Assembly (NCBI RefSeq): GCF_004339805.1
Contig: NZ_SLUI01000009.1
Coordinates: 124,001 to 188,000 of the forward strand
From: Anaerospora hongkongensis
GTDB lineage: Bacteria; Bacillota; Negativicutes; Sporomusales; DSM-15969
DNA: 64,000 nt
Direction of reading: 5' to 3'
The position numbers and the translations under genes are program-made. Under the pieces are notes generated by a model, which was not told where the DNA came from, did not search any database, and saw nothing but the letters and a program-made list of their open reading frames with translations. Positions 17,487 through 26,845 of the stretch are shown here, piece after piece (position 1 is the first letter of the stretch; every line of letters starts with the position of its first letter).

Positions 17487-17520
17487 AAAGCGGCCTGCCT
17501 GATTAAGGTAGGTCGCTTTT
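17487..17520 (+). terminator. Intrinsic terminator after rpoN
   Basis: Fourteen-bp stem (17487-17500 with 17506-17519; two G-T wobbles), then TTTT. Confidence 0.8.
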
Positions 17521-17540
17521 CTGCATGATTCTGCTGCCAC

Positions 17541-17664
17541 CCTGCGGGACGGCAATTTTTGTAAGGGTCGCAGGAGACGAAAGCAAAGAACGGAGAATAA
17601 GGATCTTAGCTGCAGATAATTTGTGTCAGTGGAACCGTCCCCTATGCCACACAGAATCGTCTCC
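17541..17664. repeat. REP-like noncoding element
   Basis: CCTGCG (17541-17546) pairs with CGCAGG (17569-17574), and GGAGACGA (17573-17580) with TCGTCTCC (17657-17664), so two hairpins compete for the same bases. GGAACCGTCCCC at 17631-17642 (reverse complement GGGGACGGTTCC) followed by TATGCCACACA resembles repeats found beside REP-associated (RAYT) transposases. No transposase is nearby. An open frame over this stretch (17525-17782) has no ribosome site or familiar product. Confidence 0.5.
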
Positions 17665-17697
17665 CATTTGTTTCCCGTTCCTTTCGGCCTTTCTGGA

Positions 17698-17808
17698 AAA
17701 ATACGGTCCGCAGGATGAGAAAAAGTCAGCTTACGTTAAGAAATCCGTTCTGTTTGAGCGTAGCGAGTTTAACGGATTTTAGTAAGCTGACTTTTTCTCA
17801 AGTATTTT
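17698..17808. repeat. Long perfect hairpin element
   Basis: TGAGAAAAAGTCAGCTTAC (17716-17734) pairs perfectly over 19 bp with 17782-17800. Inside, AAATCCGTT (17741-17749) pairs with AACGGATTT (17771-17779), leaving a 21-nt loop containing GAGCGTAGCGAG. Outside, AAAATAC (17698-17704) pairs with GTATTTT (17802-17808). The rest of the gap to 17937 contains only a short hairpin (ACTTTTGT/ACAAAAGT near 17836-17860). Confidence 0.85.
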
Positions 17809-17937
17809 GGAAGATCTGGCCTAGACTTTTTGGTTACTTTTGTGGCGATGACAAAAGTGACAACCGTGCTTTTTTCTTTACTCGTTCAGCTTGTTAGACA
17901 GTATACAGATACAATAAAAGACAGCCTGTTTTTGCTG

Positions 17938-18267
17938 CTAGCCCCGCGGCCAATACATAATAATCAGGACTCCTATTAGTGAAATCGCTCCACCGATTAT
18001 GTCGAAACGGTCAGGCAAAACCTGATCCACCTTCCAGCCCCAAAGCAGGGATAAAACAATAAAAATGCCCCCGTACGCCGCATAAACCCGTCCAAAATTG
18101 GCTGGCTGCAGAGTGGGAATAATACCGTAGAGAATCAGAATGACCGCGCCGAAAAAAGCATACCACAGACTTTTTCCTTCACGCAGCCACAGCCAGATCA
18201 GATAGCCTCCGCCGATTTCGCATATACCGGCAGTGATAAAGTAAAATAAAGATTTCATTGTTTCCAT
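17938..18267 (-). CDS. YnfA/UPF0060 family small membrane protein
   Basis: A 109-aa inner-membrane protein with four predicted helices. The motifs [18 protein letters not shown] and [20 protein letters not shown] line up with E. coli YnfA, a UPF0060 family member related in fold to small multidrug-resistance exporters. The ATG at 18267 is chosen because GGAGG lies 6 nt before it; the frame extends upstream to 18303 without a ribosome site. It is divergent from the metallo-beta-lactamase gene at 18413. Export of cationic compounds has been proposed for the family, but the substrate here is unknown. Confidence 0.9.
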   Translation of the reverse strand: METMKSLFYFITAGICEIGGGYLIWLWLREGKSLWYAFFGAVILILYGIIPTLQPANFGRVYAAYGGIFIVLSLLWGWKVDQVLPDRFDIIGGAISLIGVLIIMYWPRG

Positions 18268-18412
18268 AGAGATCCTCCATTCAATAAGCACAGCATAAAA
18301 CATTTTATTATTTGCGTCAATGCATAGCAGTAGTGGAGCGGCAGTTTAAAAAATAGATAAAATATTGTATGCTGAAAGGGTATGCTAACAATAGCTGAAG
18401 GAGGTCGGAGCA

Positions 18413-19153
18413 ATGGGTGTAAGGATTCAGTTTTTGGGAAGCGGTGATGCCTTTGGGAGCGGCGGCCGGTTGCAGACGTGCATGCTGGTGGACACAGGGG
18501 CAGATAAATTTTTAATTGACTGTGGAGCCTCAGCACTAATTGCAATGCGTAAGTATCAGGTTAATCCCAATGAAATCAGTACTATTTTTATATCGCATTT
18601 GCATGGAGACCATTTCTGTGGAATTCCGTTTTTTATTTTGGATGCGCAAATGATCAGCAAACGGACGGCTCCGCTCGCCATCGTCGGGCCAATCGGTACA
18701 AAGCAGCGAATTGTAAATGCAATGGAAGTACTTTTTCCCGGCTCATCCCAAACCGAACAAAAATTCTCTGTTAGTATCCGGGAACTGGACGCGGGGGGTT
18801 CTGATGATATAAACGGCTTTCATATCACTTCTTATCCGGTAGCGCATCCCAGCGGCAGCCCTTCAACAGCGTTGCGGATTGAAGCAGCAGGCAAGGTCAT
18901 TGCCTATACGGGTGATACCGAGTGGCAGGAAAGCCTGGTAACAGCTGCCAGAGGTGCCGATATTTTGATTGCCGAGTCGTACTCCTTTAATAAAAAAGTA
19001 AAATTCCATCTTGACTATCATACGTTGATGGAACATGGGAACGAGCTTGAGGCTAAGCGCTTAATCCTAACCCATATGAATGATAATATGCTGGCGAATT
19101 TGCATAACATTTCCTGTGAATATGCAGAAGACGGTAAAGGCATCGAAATTTAA
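18413..19153 (+). CDS. Metallo-beta-lactamase fold hydrolase (RNase Z-like branch)
   Basis: A 246-aa cytosolic protein with the metal motif H62-x-H64-x-D66-H67 in FISHLHGDHFCGIPFF and a second-shell YTGDTEW. It starts with MGVRIQFLGSGDAFGSGG, as in the RNase Z/ElaC and phosphodiesterase branch of the superfamily. It is shorter than true RNase Z (about 300 aa), and I see no clear exosite arm for tRNA, so a phosphodiesterase or other hydrolase is as likely as tRNA 3' processing. Only one later histidine motif (AHPSG) and HMNDN near the C-terminus could complete the two-metal site. AAGGAGGT precedes the ATG. Confidence 0.85.
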   Translation: MGVRIQFLGSGDAFGSGGRLQTCMLVDTGADKFLIDCGASALIAMRKYQVNPNEISTIFISHLHGDHFCGIPFFILDAQMISKRTAPLAIVGPIGTKQRIVNAMEVLFPGSSQTEQKFSVSIRELDAGGSDDINGFHITSYPVAHPSGSPSTALRIEAAGKVIAYTGDTEWQESLVTAARGADILIAESYSFNKKVKFHLDYHTLMEHGNELEAKRLILTHMNDNMLANLHNISCEYAEDGKGIEI

Positions 19154-19176
19154 AATGTAGTTATTTGATAATTCTC

Positions 19177-19204
19177 TTGTAATTTATGGCAGTTTTGCTA
19201 TACT
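19177..19204 (+). promoter_or_regulatory. SigA-type promoter of the DUF134 gene
   Basis: TTGTAA (19177-19182), a 16-nt spacer and TATACT (19199-19204). The palindrome at 19209-19224 covers the expected start site. Confidence 0.65.
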
Positions 19205-19208
19205 TGAA

Positions 19209-19224
19209 TTGAGCATATGCTCAA
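19209..19224. promoter_or_regulatory. Perfect 16-bp palindrome, probable operator
   Basis: TTGAGCATATGCTCAA is perfectly symmetric and lies between the -10 box and the ribosome site of the DUF134 regulator gene, at the expected transcription start. A repressor bound here, possibly the DUF134 protein itself, would block initiation. Confidence 0.6.
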
Positions 19225-19239
19225 AAGGGAGTGGGGCTT

Positions 19240-19749
19240 ATGCCCAGACAGCGTTGCTGCGGGTTAATTGAAGAAGCTCCTGGCTGCCTGAGGTTCAATC
19301 CCGACGGAAGCCAGGCAGGTGAGGCGGTAGTACTTGGTTTGGAAGAACTGGAGGCTATTCGCCTGAAGGATCAATGCGATATGGAACAAGTTGAGTGTGC
19401 GGCAGCCATGGCGGTGTCGCGGGCAACTTTCCAGCGCATTTTACGCTCTGCCCGCCTGAAAATTGCCAGCGCTCTGGTTGAAGGCCGCACGATTTTAATC
19501 CAGGGGGGGAATTATCGAATGAAAAACCGGATTTTTGAATGCCGCGATTGTGGCAAGCAGTGGGAAGAGCCGCCCTGTACGGCAGGTGGCAAGCATGGAT
19601 ATGAACTGGCCTGTCCTGCCTGTGGCAGCATGGAAAAAATGAAGCTGGGTGAAGACGGTACCAAACAGGCTTGCGGGCATAATGGCAGCGGTCACAGCCA
19701 TGGTTCAGGCGGCGGCTGCTGTGGCGGAGGCCATCATCACCACGATTAA
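19240..19749 (+). CDS. DUF134 (UPF0251) DNA-binding protein with Cys/His-rich tail
   Basis: The N-terminal ~95 residues are a typical DUF134 domain: MPRQRCCGLIEEAPG, VLGLEELEAIRLKDQCDMEQ and a helix-turn-helix ending VSRATFQRILRSARLKIASA. A zinc-ribbon-like segment follows with CRDCGKQW and CPACG (two CxxC pairs). The last ~25 residues are Gly/His/Cys-rich (GHSHGSGGGCC, then HHHH), suggesting metal binding. DUF134 genes often sit with dinitrogenase-cofactor-like (NifX/NifB) or orange-protein genes in anaerobes; none is here. The ATG at 19240 is preferred, with AAAAGGGAG before it; a GTG at 19231 is in frame. It likely regulates itself through the palindrome at 19209-19224. Confidence 0.88.
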   Translation: MPRQRCCGLIEEAPGCLRFNPDGSQAGEAVVLGLEELEAIRLKDQCDMEQVECAAAMAVSRATFQRILRSARLKIASALVEGRTILIQGGNYRMKNRIFECRDCGKQWEEPPCTAGGKHGYELACPACGSMEKMKLGEDGTKQACGHNGSGHSHGSGGGCCGGGHHHHD

Positions 19750-19773
19750 TTACATATAAAGAGCTGCAATTCT

Positions 19774-19817
19774 ATCAACTGACGGAAGGTATCTATTTTC
19801 CGGCAGTTGATTTTTTT
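19774..19817 (+). terminator. Intrinsic terminator after the DUF134 gene
   Basis: ATCAACTGACGGAA (19774-19787) pairs with TTCCGGCAGTTGAT (19798-19811) with one mismatch, followed by seven T. Confidence 0.85.
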
Positions 19818-19950
19818 GCCCGTTGGCATACCGGCAGTAGTGACAAGCGTAAGCAGGCAATTGTGTGCTTATTGGACATTGCCAGCCATCAGGCTTTGCT
19901 GCATAATAGAGGTAACGTTAATCAATACTCAGTGAATGCTGGAGGTAATG

Positions 19951-20859
19951 ATGACATACCAGAACCGTCCCCCGGTGCCCGCCTGGCTAAGGCAAATGGT
20001 TAGGCAGGCTAAGCAGCACGGCAGCGACTCCCTGCACAGGCATATTGTGGAGCAGCTGGAAGACCAGCAGCTGCATACCGTCTGCCAAGGAGCCAGGTGC
20101 CCAAATCAGGGAAGCTGTTTTTCGCAAGGAACGGCTACTTTTATGATTCTTGGTAATTCGTGTACGCGAAATTGTGCTTTTTGTGCGGTCGGCCATGGAG
20201 TCCCTGCGCCAGTGGATGCGGATGAACCAGGGCGATTAAAAACAGCTGTAGAGCATATGGGATTGAAACATGTGGTAGTGACGGCAGTCACCCGTGATGA
20301 TTTAGCTGACGGAGGTGCAAGTCATTTTGCCGCCGTCATTGCAGAGCTGCGTACTTTGCCTGAGCCGCCTGCCGTGGAAGTATTGACTTCCGACTTTCAG
20401 GGTAATACCGGGGCTGTAGCTGCTGTGCTGGCAGCAAAACCGGAAATCTTTGCTCACAATATAGAAATGGTACCTCGCCTGTATGGGGCTGTGCGGCCGG
20501 GAGCCGAATACAGCCGGTCACTGGCGGTACTCCGCTATGCGGCTGAGCATGCTCAAACCCCAACCACAATAAAAACAGGGTTTATGGTTGGACTGGGGGA
20601 GGAACGACAGGAGATTCGGAATTTGCTCCGTGATTTGCGCGCCGCTGGTGTTCAGATGGTGACAATCGGTCAATATCTGGCTCCGACTATGCAGCATTAT
20701 CCCGTACAGCGCTATGTAACGCCGGATGAGTTCCGTCAGCTTGCTGCAGAGGCGGAACAAGCGGGCTTTATTAGTGTTGCTGCCGGACCGCTTGTCCGTA
20801 GTTCCTATCATGCAGGGGAGTTCTATGGACAGATGCTGGCAGGGAATTTCCAGCAATAG
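19951..20859 (+). CDS. lipA: Lipoyl synthase
   Basis: A radical SAM enzyme that inserts two sulfurs into protein-bound octanoyl groups to make the lipoyl cofactor. Both LipA clusters are visible: the auxiliary cluster motif C-x4-C-x5-C in CQGARCPNQGSC, and the SAM cluster motif CTRNCAFC (C-x3-C-x2-C). The C-terminal RSSYHAGE supplies the serine ligand of the auxiliary cluster. The product is about 302 aa. GGAGGT at 19941-19946 lies close before ATGs at 19948 and 19951; an ATG at 19936 is also in frame. It is not biotin synthase, which lacks the first motif. No lipB, lplA or gcv genes are adjacent. Confidence 0.93.
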   Translation: MTYQNRPPVPAWLRQMVRQAKQHGSDSLHRHIVEQLEDQQLHTVCQGARCPNQGSCFSQGTATFMILGNSCTRNCAFCAVGHGVPAPVDADEPGRLKTAVEHMGLKHVVVTAVTRDDLADGGASHFAAVIAELRTLPEPPAVEVLTSDFQGNTGAVAAVLAAKPEIFAHNIEMVPRLYGAVRPGAEYSRSLAVLRYAAEHAQTPTTIKTGFMVGLGEERQEIRNLLRDLRAAGVQMVTIGQYLAPTMQHYPVQRYVTPDEFRQLAAEAEQAGFISVAAGPLVRSSYHAGEFYGQMLAGNFQQ

Positions 20860-20903
20860 GCGAATAGGTAGATAGACTAAGAATTAGAAGAAGGCGATTT
20901 ACC

Positions 20904-21479
20904 ATGATCCCACAGGGGATATTAAAGCTCTTATGCAACGGCCCCGTTATTCCGGCTGTGCGCAATCCTGAAGATTTCAAATTTGCTATGGAAAGTACTT
21001 CGCCGGGAGTTATTTTATTGTTTGGTGATATTAATACGTTGCCCGGCTTATTGGAACAAGCGAAGCAGCATAAAAAGCGTTTGATTATTCATCTGGACCT
21101 GGTGGAGGGGATTGGCAAGGATAAGGCCGGCATCCGTTTTTTGGCCAGATTGGGCGTTTCAGCATTGATTACAACAAAATCCCATCTTGCTAAATTTGCC
21201 CGCGAAGAAAGCATGATCGTCATCCAGCGGCTCTTTCTGATGGATTCGGAGGCCCTGAAATCAGGTATCCAATTCTTACGCGGTTTTAAACCGGACGCAT
21301 TGGAAGTGCTGCCTGGTTCGATTCCTGCTGCAGCGGTGCAGGAGCTCATTCAGAAAACCGGTATCCCCATTTTGGCGGGCGGTCTTATGACTACTCCGGC
21401 TGATGTTCAACAGGCAATTGACAACGGAATTTGTGCAGTCAGCACCAGCCGGCGGGCATTGTGGACAATCAAGGGCTAA
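20904..21479 (+). CDS. glpP: Glycerol-3-phosphate-responsive antiterminator
   Basis: A 191-aa GlpP protein. In Bacillus, GlpP with glycerol-3-phosphate binds the leader of glp mRNAs and prevents termination. Characteristic segments are NGPVIPAVRNPEDFKFA, VILLFGDINTLPGL, HLDLVEGIGKDKAGIRFLA, ALEVLPGSIPAA and PILAGGLMTTPADVQQAI; the last two resemble phosphate-binding loops of a TIM-barrel-like fold. It sits immediately upstream of glpF, whose leader contains an intrinsic terminator, so the regulator and its probable RNA target are adjacent. Confidence 0.94.
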   Translation: MIPQGILKLLCNGPVIPAVRNPEDFKFAMESTSPGVILLFGDINTLPGLLEQAKQHKKRLIIHLDLVEGIGKDKAGIRFLARLGVSALITTKSHLAKFAREESMIVIQRLFLMDSEALKSGIQFLRGFKPDALEVLPGSIPAAAVQELIQKTGIPILAGGLMTTPADVQQAIDNGICAVSTSRRALWTIKG

Positions 21480-21570
21480 TAGCAGTAAAAATAATCGGGA
21501 TAAGCAGGAATTTTAAAAAATATTCCGAATATATCTTAGTAACCGAATATGAGGGACAGAGAATAAGAGA

Positions 21571-21617
21571 AGTCCAAATTGCTCGCTACCATAAGTAGGA
21601 GTAGTTTGGGCTTTTTT
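21571..21617 (+). terminator. Terminator in the glpF leader, likely GlpP-controlled
   Basis: AGTCCAAATTGCTC (21571-21584) pairs with GAGTAGTTTGGGCT (21599-21612) with G-T wobbles over a 14-nt loop and is followed by TTTTTT. It lies between glpP and glpF, about 90 nt before the glpF start, as in the antiterminated leaders of Bacillus glp operons. Confidence 0.8.
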
Positions 21618-21703
21618 GCTGTCCTTTTAACAAAGGAGGGTGATCGGGGAATTGCGCCCAAACCAGGTTATCAGCGTTGATAATAATGAGGAGGGGAATT
21701 AAC

Positions 21704-22432
21704 ATGACAAGTCCATTGATGGGAGAGTTTTTGGGAACTGCAGTACTAATTGTTTTTGGTAATGGAGTAGTAGCAAGCTGCCTGCTGAAAAAAAGTAAAG
21801 CAGAAGGGGCTGGCTGGGTTGCCATAACTGCCGGCTGGGCTTTCGCCGTTATTATGGGAGTATTTACGGCCAATGCCCTGGGATCGGTACAGGCTGACCT
21901 TAACCCGGCCGTAACACTGGCAAAGGCAATCGGCGGTGTATATACATCATCCCAGGCAATCGGCACCATAGTTGCAGAGATTGCCGGTGCTTTTGTGGGT
22001 GCTTGTATTGTTTGGCTGTTCTTTATGGACCATTGGAGTGCCACGGAAGATAAAGGTCTGAAACTGGCTTGCTTTTCAACCGGACCAGCTATACGAAATG
22101 CCACTAATAATTTAATTTCTGAAATCATTGGCACCTTCATGCTTGTTTTTGTTATTTTTTGCATATTCTCGAAAGCCGTTGGCGGAGTGGCTGCCGGTTT
22201 TGGACCCTATTTGGTAGGCGTTTTAGTCTGGGCAATTGGTCTGTCCTTAGGCGCTACTACCGGTTATGCCATTAATCCGGCCCGTGACCTCGGCCCCCGT
22301 TTGGCCCATGCCTTTTTACCGGTTGCCGGTAAGGGAGATTCTGACTGGAGCTATGCCTGGATTCCAGTGATAGGGCCCTTTATTGGCGGTGCTCTGGCTG
22401 CATTTGCTGCCATTATGCTTGGTCTGCTCTAA
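21704..22432 (+). CDS. glpF: Glycerol uptake facilitator
   Basis: An aquaglyceroporin of 242 residues with six membrane helices and the two half-helix NPA motifs: LNPAVTLAKAIGG after helix 2 and INPARDLGPRLAHAF after helix 5. The Asp after the second motif is typical of glycerol rather than water channels. GAGGAGGGG precedes the ATG at 21704; the frame extends to 21677. It lies downstream of the attenuating leader and 62 nt before glpK, so uptake and phosphorylation are coupled. Confidence 0.96.
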   Translation: MTSPLMGEFLGTAVLIVFGNGVVASCLLKKSKAEGAGWVAITAGWAFAVIMGVFTANALGSVQADLNPAVTLAKAIGGVYTSSQAIGTIVAEIAGAFVGACIVWLFFMDHWSATEDKGLKLACFSTGPAIRNATNNLISEIIGTFMLVFVIFCIFSKAVGGVAAGFGPYLVGVLVWAIGLSLGATTGYAINPARDLGPRLAHAFLPVAGKGDSDWSYAWIPVIGPFIGGALAAFAAIMLGLL

Positions 22433-22482
22433 TTACGATATAACGCAAAGTAGTACAAAATTTAACTTAGCGTAAAATGTAA

Positions 22483-23991
<1,509 letters not shown>

Positions 23992-24016
23992 AATTTAATA
24001 GTAAAGAACTAGAGAT

Positions 24017-24074
24017 AAAGAGATGGTTCACATTCAGCGTCTGCATAGTGCAGGCGCTGAAGGACCATCTCTTT
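24017..24074 (+). terminator. Hairpin terminator after glpK
   Basis: AAAGAGATGGT (24017-24027) pairs perfectly with ACCATCTCTTT (24064-24074), with an inner stem CAGCG/CGCTG plus TGCA/TGCA. The 3' arm ends in a T tract. It lies just 22 nt before the next gene. Confidence 0.75.
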
Positions 24075-24096
24075 TATTAGGAAAGGAGTAACAATT

Positions 24097-25572
24097 ATGC
24101 CTCCTATTAAACAGGCAGATATTATTATCATCGGCGGAGGGGTTGTTGGCACCGCAATTGCGCGGGAACTATCCCGCTACCGCCTGAATATTGTAATTGT
24201 GGAACGCCAGCCTGATCTGGCTATGGGAACGTCAAAAGCGAACAGCGGTATTTTGCATGCCGGCTTTGATGCTCATCCTGGCACGTTAAAAGGCGAATTG
24301 AATGCACGGGGCAATGAAATATACCGCAAGCTGGAAAAAGAACTGGATCTGGATATTCGCTGGGTCGGTTCACTGGTAGTTGCCAAAGATGAAGAGGATC
24401 GGCAGGCTTTAGACGAACTATTGGAACGGGGCAAACAAAATGGTGTGCCGGGGCTGGAAATTTTACCGCCCGAGGAAGTGCTGGCCCGTGAGCCTCACTT
24501 GGCTCCTGATATTACCGGAGCTCTATGGGCTCCTTCGGCAGGCGTCATCTGTCCATTCCGCGCTACGATTGCTTTTGCCGAAAATGCGGTGCAAAACGGC
24601 GCGCAGCTGCTAACGGAATGCGGCGTAAACGCAATTGTCACTGAAAATGGCAAGGTAACCGGTGTGGATACTACATTAGGCTTTATTGGCGCCCGTTTTG
24701 TAATCAATGCTGCCGGTGTTCATGCCGATGTACTAAGCCGTACTGCCGGCGATGACAGCTTTTCCATTAAGCCTCGCAAGGGCGAATATATTTTGTTTGA
24801 CAAAGCCGTCAACTATCTGGTTAATTCGGTGTTGTTTCCCACACCCAGTAAAGTTTCCAAAGGGATTCTTGTTTCCCCTACCGCTCACGGCAATATCTTT
24901 ATCGGCCCTAACGCCGAGGATGTTGCCGATGCCGACGATCTAGCCACATCTTCGCCAGGGCTGGAGAGCATTATTGCCGGTGCCCGCAAGCTGGTACCGG
25001 GCATACCTTTACAAGCGGCTATTGTGCAGTTTGCCGGGTTAAGGGCTGCCGCCGGTTCAGGTGACTTTATTATTAAAGCGTCTGATGCCGTATCCGGCCT
25101 GATTCATGCCGCAGGCATCCAGTCGCCAGGACTGAGTGCAGCTCCGGCCATTGCCGAAAAAGTGGTTCATATTTTGCAGGAGCAAGGCTTGGCCATGGAA
25201 GAAAAAGAAACGTTTATTGCAGCTACTCTGCCGCGGGTTCACAGCAGTTCATTAAGCTATGAAGCCAAGGAAAAGTTGATTGAAACCAATCCCCTCTATG
25301 GCCGGATCATTTGCCGTTGTGAGAGCATTTCCGAAGGCGAAATCGTTGATGCCATTCATAGACCCTGTGGAGCCCGCACGGTTGATGGTGTCAAACGCAG
25401 GACAAGAGCTGGATCAGGCCGCTGTCAGGGCGGTTTCTGCGGTCCGAAAGTAACGGCAATTTTAGCTCGTGAACTGGGCATTCCTGTTACTGCGGTGCGC
25501 AAGGACTCAAGGCAGTCTTATCTGTTTTATGACAAAATGCCGGTGGAATGTGAGGTGGTCTCTCATGATTGA
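24097..25572 (+). CDS. glpA: FAD-dependent glycerol-3-phosphate dehydrogenase (GlpA-like)
   Basis: A 491-aa flavoprotein that should oxidise glycerol-3-phosphate to dihydroxyacetone phosphate. IIGGGVVGTAIARELSRY is the FAD Rossmann loop; GTSKANSGILHAGFDAHPG is the GlpA/GlpO substrate region. The C-terminal ~90 residues form a BFD-like [2Fe-2S] domain, with cysteines in IICRCESISEGEIVDAI and GRCQGGFCGPKV. No membrane segment is present. It overlaps the next gene by 8 nt, and the three-gene set with a thioredoxin-reductase-like flavoprotein and a DUF1667 protein is the arrangement found in Thermotoga and many Firmicutes in place of GlpABC. Confidence 0.9.
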   Translation: MPPIKQADIIIIGGGVVGTAIARELSRYRLNIVIVERQPDLAMGTSKANSGILHAGFDAHPGTLKGELNARGNEIYRKLEKELDLDIRWVGSLVVAKDEEDRQALDELLERGKQNGVPGLEILPPEEVLAREPHLAPDITGALWAPSAGVICPFRATIAFAENAVQNGAQLLTECGVNAIVTENGKVTGVDTTLGFIGARFVINAAGVHADVLSRTAGDDSFSIKPRKGEYILFDKAVNYLVNSVLFPTPSKVSKGILVSPTAHGNIFIGPNAEDVADADDLATSSPGLESIIAGARKLVPGIPLQAAIVQFAGLRAAAGSGDFIIKASDAVSGLIHAAGIQSPGLSAAPAIAEKVVHILQEQGLAMEEKETFIAATLPRVHSSSLSYEAKEKLIETNPLYGRIICRCESISEGEIVDAIHRPCGARTVDGVKRRTRAGSGRCQGGFCGPKVTAILARELGIPVTAVRKDSRQSYLFYDKMPVECEVVSHD

Positions 25573-26845
25573 GCGTGTAGTTGATGTGGCCATTATTGGC
25601 GGAGGACCAGCCGGACTGGCAGCTGCGAATGGAGCGGTAGCCAATGGAGCGGAAAAAGTATTAGTCATTGAACGGGATCGTGAGCTGGGCGGCATTTTGC
25701 AGCAGTGTATTCATAACGGGTTTGGACTGCATCGCTTTCATGAGGAGCTGACCGGACCAGGCTATGCCAGCCGGTACGTCAAAATGGTGCAAGGACAGCC
25801 GCAGATTGAAACAATGCTGGATACGATGGTGCTGGAGGTTGGCGCCGATAAAACGATAATTGCAGTCAATCCCCGGGAGGGTGTTGTCCGGATCAGTGCC
25901 AAAGCAGTTATCTTCACAATGGGCTGCCGTGAGCGGACAAGAGGGGCTATCCGTATTCCCGGCCAGCGGCCGGCGGGAGTCTTTACCGCCGGTGCGGCAC
26001 AGCGCATGGTTAATATGGAAGGATTTCTGCCAGGTAAGAATATTGTCATTTTAGGCTCCGGTGATATCGGGCTGATCATGGCTCGCAGGATGACCCTGGA
26101 AGGAGCCAAGGTTCATGCCTGTATCGAGATTATGCCGTATTCTAATGGACTGACTCGTAATGTCGTACAGTGCCTGGAGGATTTTGATATCCCCTTATTC
26201 TTGTCACACAGCGTTGTCAAGGTCCATGGCGGCGACCGCATAACCGGTATTACGGTTGCGCAAGTGGGGGACAACAGGCTGCCCATACCGGGAACCGAGT
26301 TTGAAATTCCCTGCGACTGCCTGCTGTTGTCGGTGGGACTGATCCCAGAAAATGAACTGTCGAAGAACATTGGTTTGACGATGGATGATATAACGGGTGG
26401 ACCGGTAGTAGATCAATACCGGCAGACGACATTGTCCGGATTTTTTGCCGCCGGCAATGTTGTTCATGTTCATGATTTAGTTGACTTTGTTTCGGAAGAA
26501 GGCGATATTGCCGGTAAATGGGCAGCCCGTTATGGGCAAGGCCAATTGCAGCAGCCGGAACGAGTCATTGCGGTAGAAGCGGGGGAAGGAATCCGTTCCG
26601 TAGTTCCCCAGCAGGTTGCCATTACTGCTGATATGCCTGTAGTCCGACTGTTTATGCGGGTAACCGAGCCGCAGCAGAAAATAATCATTGCCATTACGGC
26701 AGGCCATGAAAAAATAATGGAGCGCCGTCTGCCTATTGCTAAGCCGGGTGAGATGATTGTTGTCGATATACCGGCGGATAAGGTTAGAGCAGCCGGTGAT
26801 AAGCTGAGTGTGCAAGTCAAACGTCTAGGGGGTGAAAAGGAATGA
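25565..26845 (+). CDS. FAD/NAD(P)-dependent oxidoreductase of the G3P dehydrogenase set
   Basis: The 426-aa product is a pyridine-nucleotide-disulfide-type flavoprotein without the redox CxxC. It has an N-terminal FAD loop (AIIGGGPAGLAAANGAVANG), a second dinucleotide loop (IVILGSGDIGLIMARRMT) and ATG-like FAAGNVVHVHDLVDF. The ATG at 25565 is inside the end of the previous gene (8-nt overlap); an upstream in-frame ATG at 25469 would overlap it by 100 nt and is rejected. It probably passes electrons between the GlpA-like subunit and NAD or a ferredoxin or quinone acceptor. It is positionally analogous to GlpB but not clearly homologous to E. coli GlpB. Confidence 0.85.
   Translation: MIERVVDVAIIGGGPAGLAAANGAVANGAEKVLVIERDRELGGILQQCIHNGFGLHRFHEELTGPGYASRYVKMVQGQPQIETMLDTMVLEVGADKTIIAVNPREGVVRISAKAVIFTMGCRERTRGAIRIPGQRPAGVFTAGAAQRMVNMEGFLPGKNIVILGSGDIGLIMARRMTLEGAKVHACIEIMPYSNGLTRNVVQCLEDFDIPLFLSHSVVKVHGGDRITGITVAQVGDNRLPIPGTEFEIPCDCLLLSVGLIPENELSKNIGLTMDDITGGPVVDQYRQTTLSGFFAAGNVVHVHDLVDFVSEEGDIAGKWAARYGQGQLQQPERVIAVEAGEGIRSVVPQQVAITADMPVVRLFMRVTEPQQKIIIAITAGHEKIMERRLPIAKPGEMIVVDIPADKVRAAGDKLSVQVKRLGGEKE

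Noticed and set aside
17525-17782. 85-codon frame after rpoN
   Set aside because: It runs through two palindromic elements, has no Shine-Dalgarno sequence and gives no recognisable protein.
19951-20859. Biotin synthase
   Set aside because: The first cysteine motif (C-x4-C-x5-C) and the RSSYH ending are specific to lipoyl synthase.
21305-21320. tRNA T-arm-like GGTTCGATTCC
   Set aside because: It is inside glpP, and no acceptor stem or anticodon arm can be built around it. No tRNA or rRNA gene was found in the window.
24147-24162. TGGCAC-N5-TTGCG, sigma-54-like
   Set aside because: It lies inside the coding sequence of the GlpA-like gene, shortly after its FAD loop, and the -12 element is imperfect. 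It shows that near matches occur by chance in this window.
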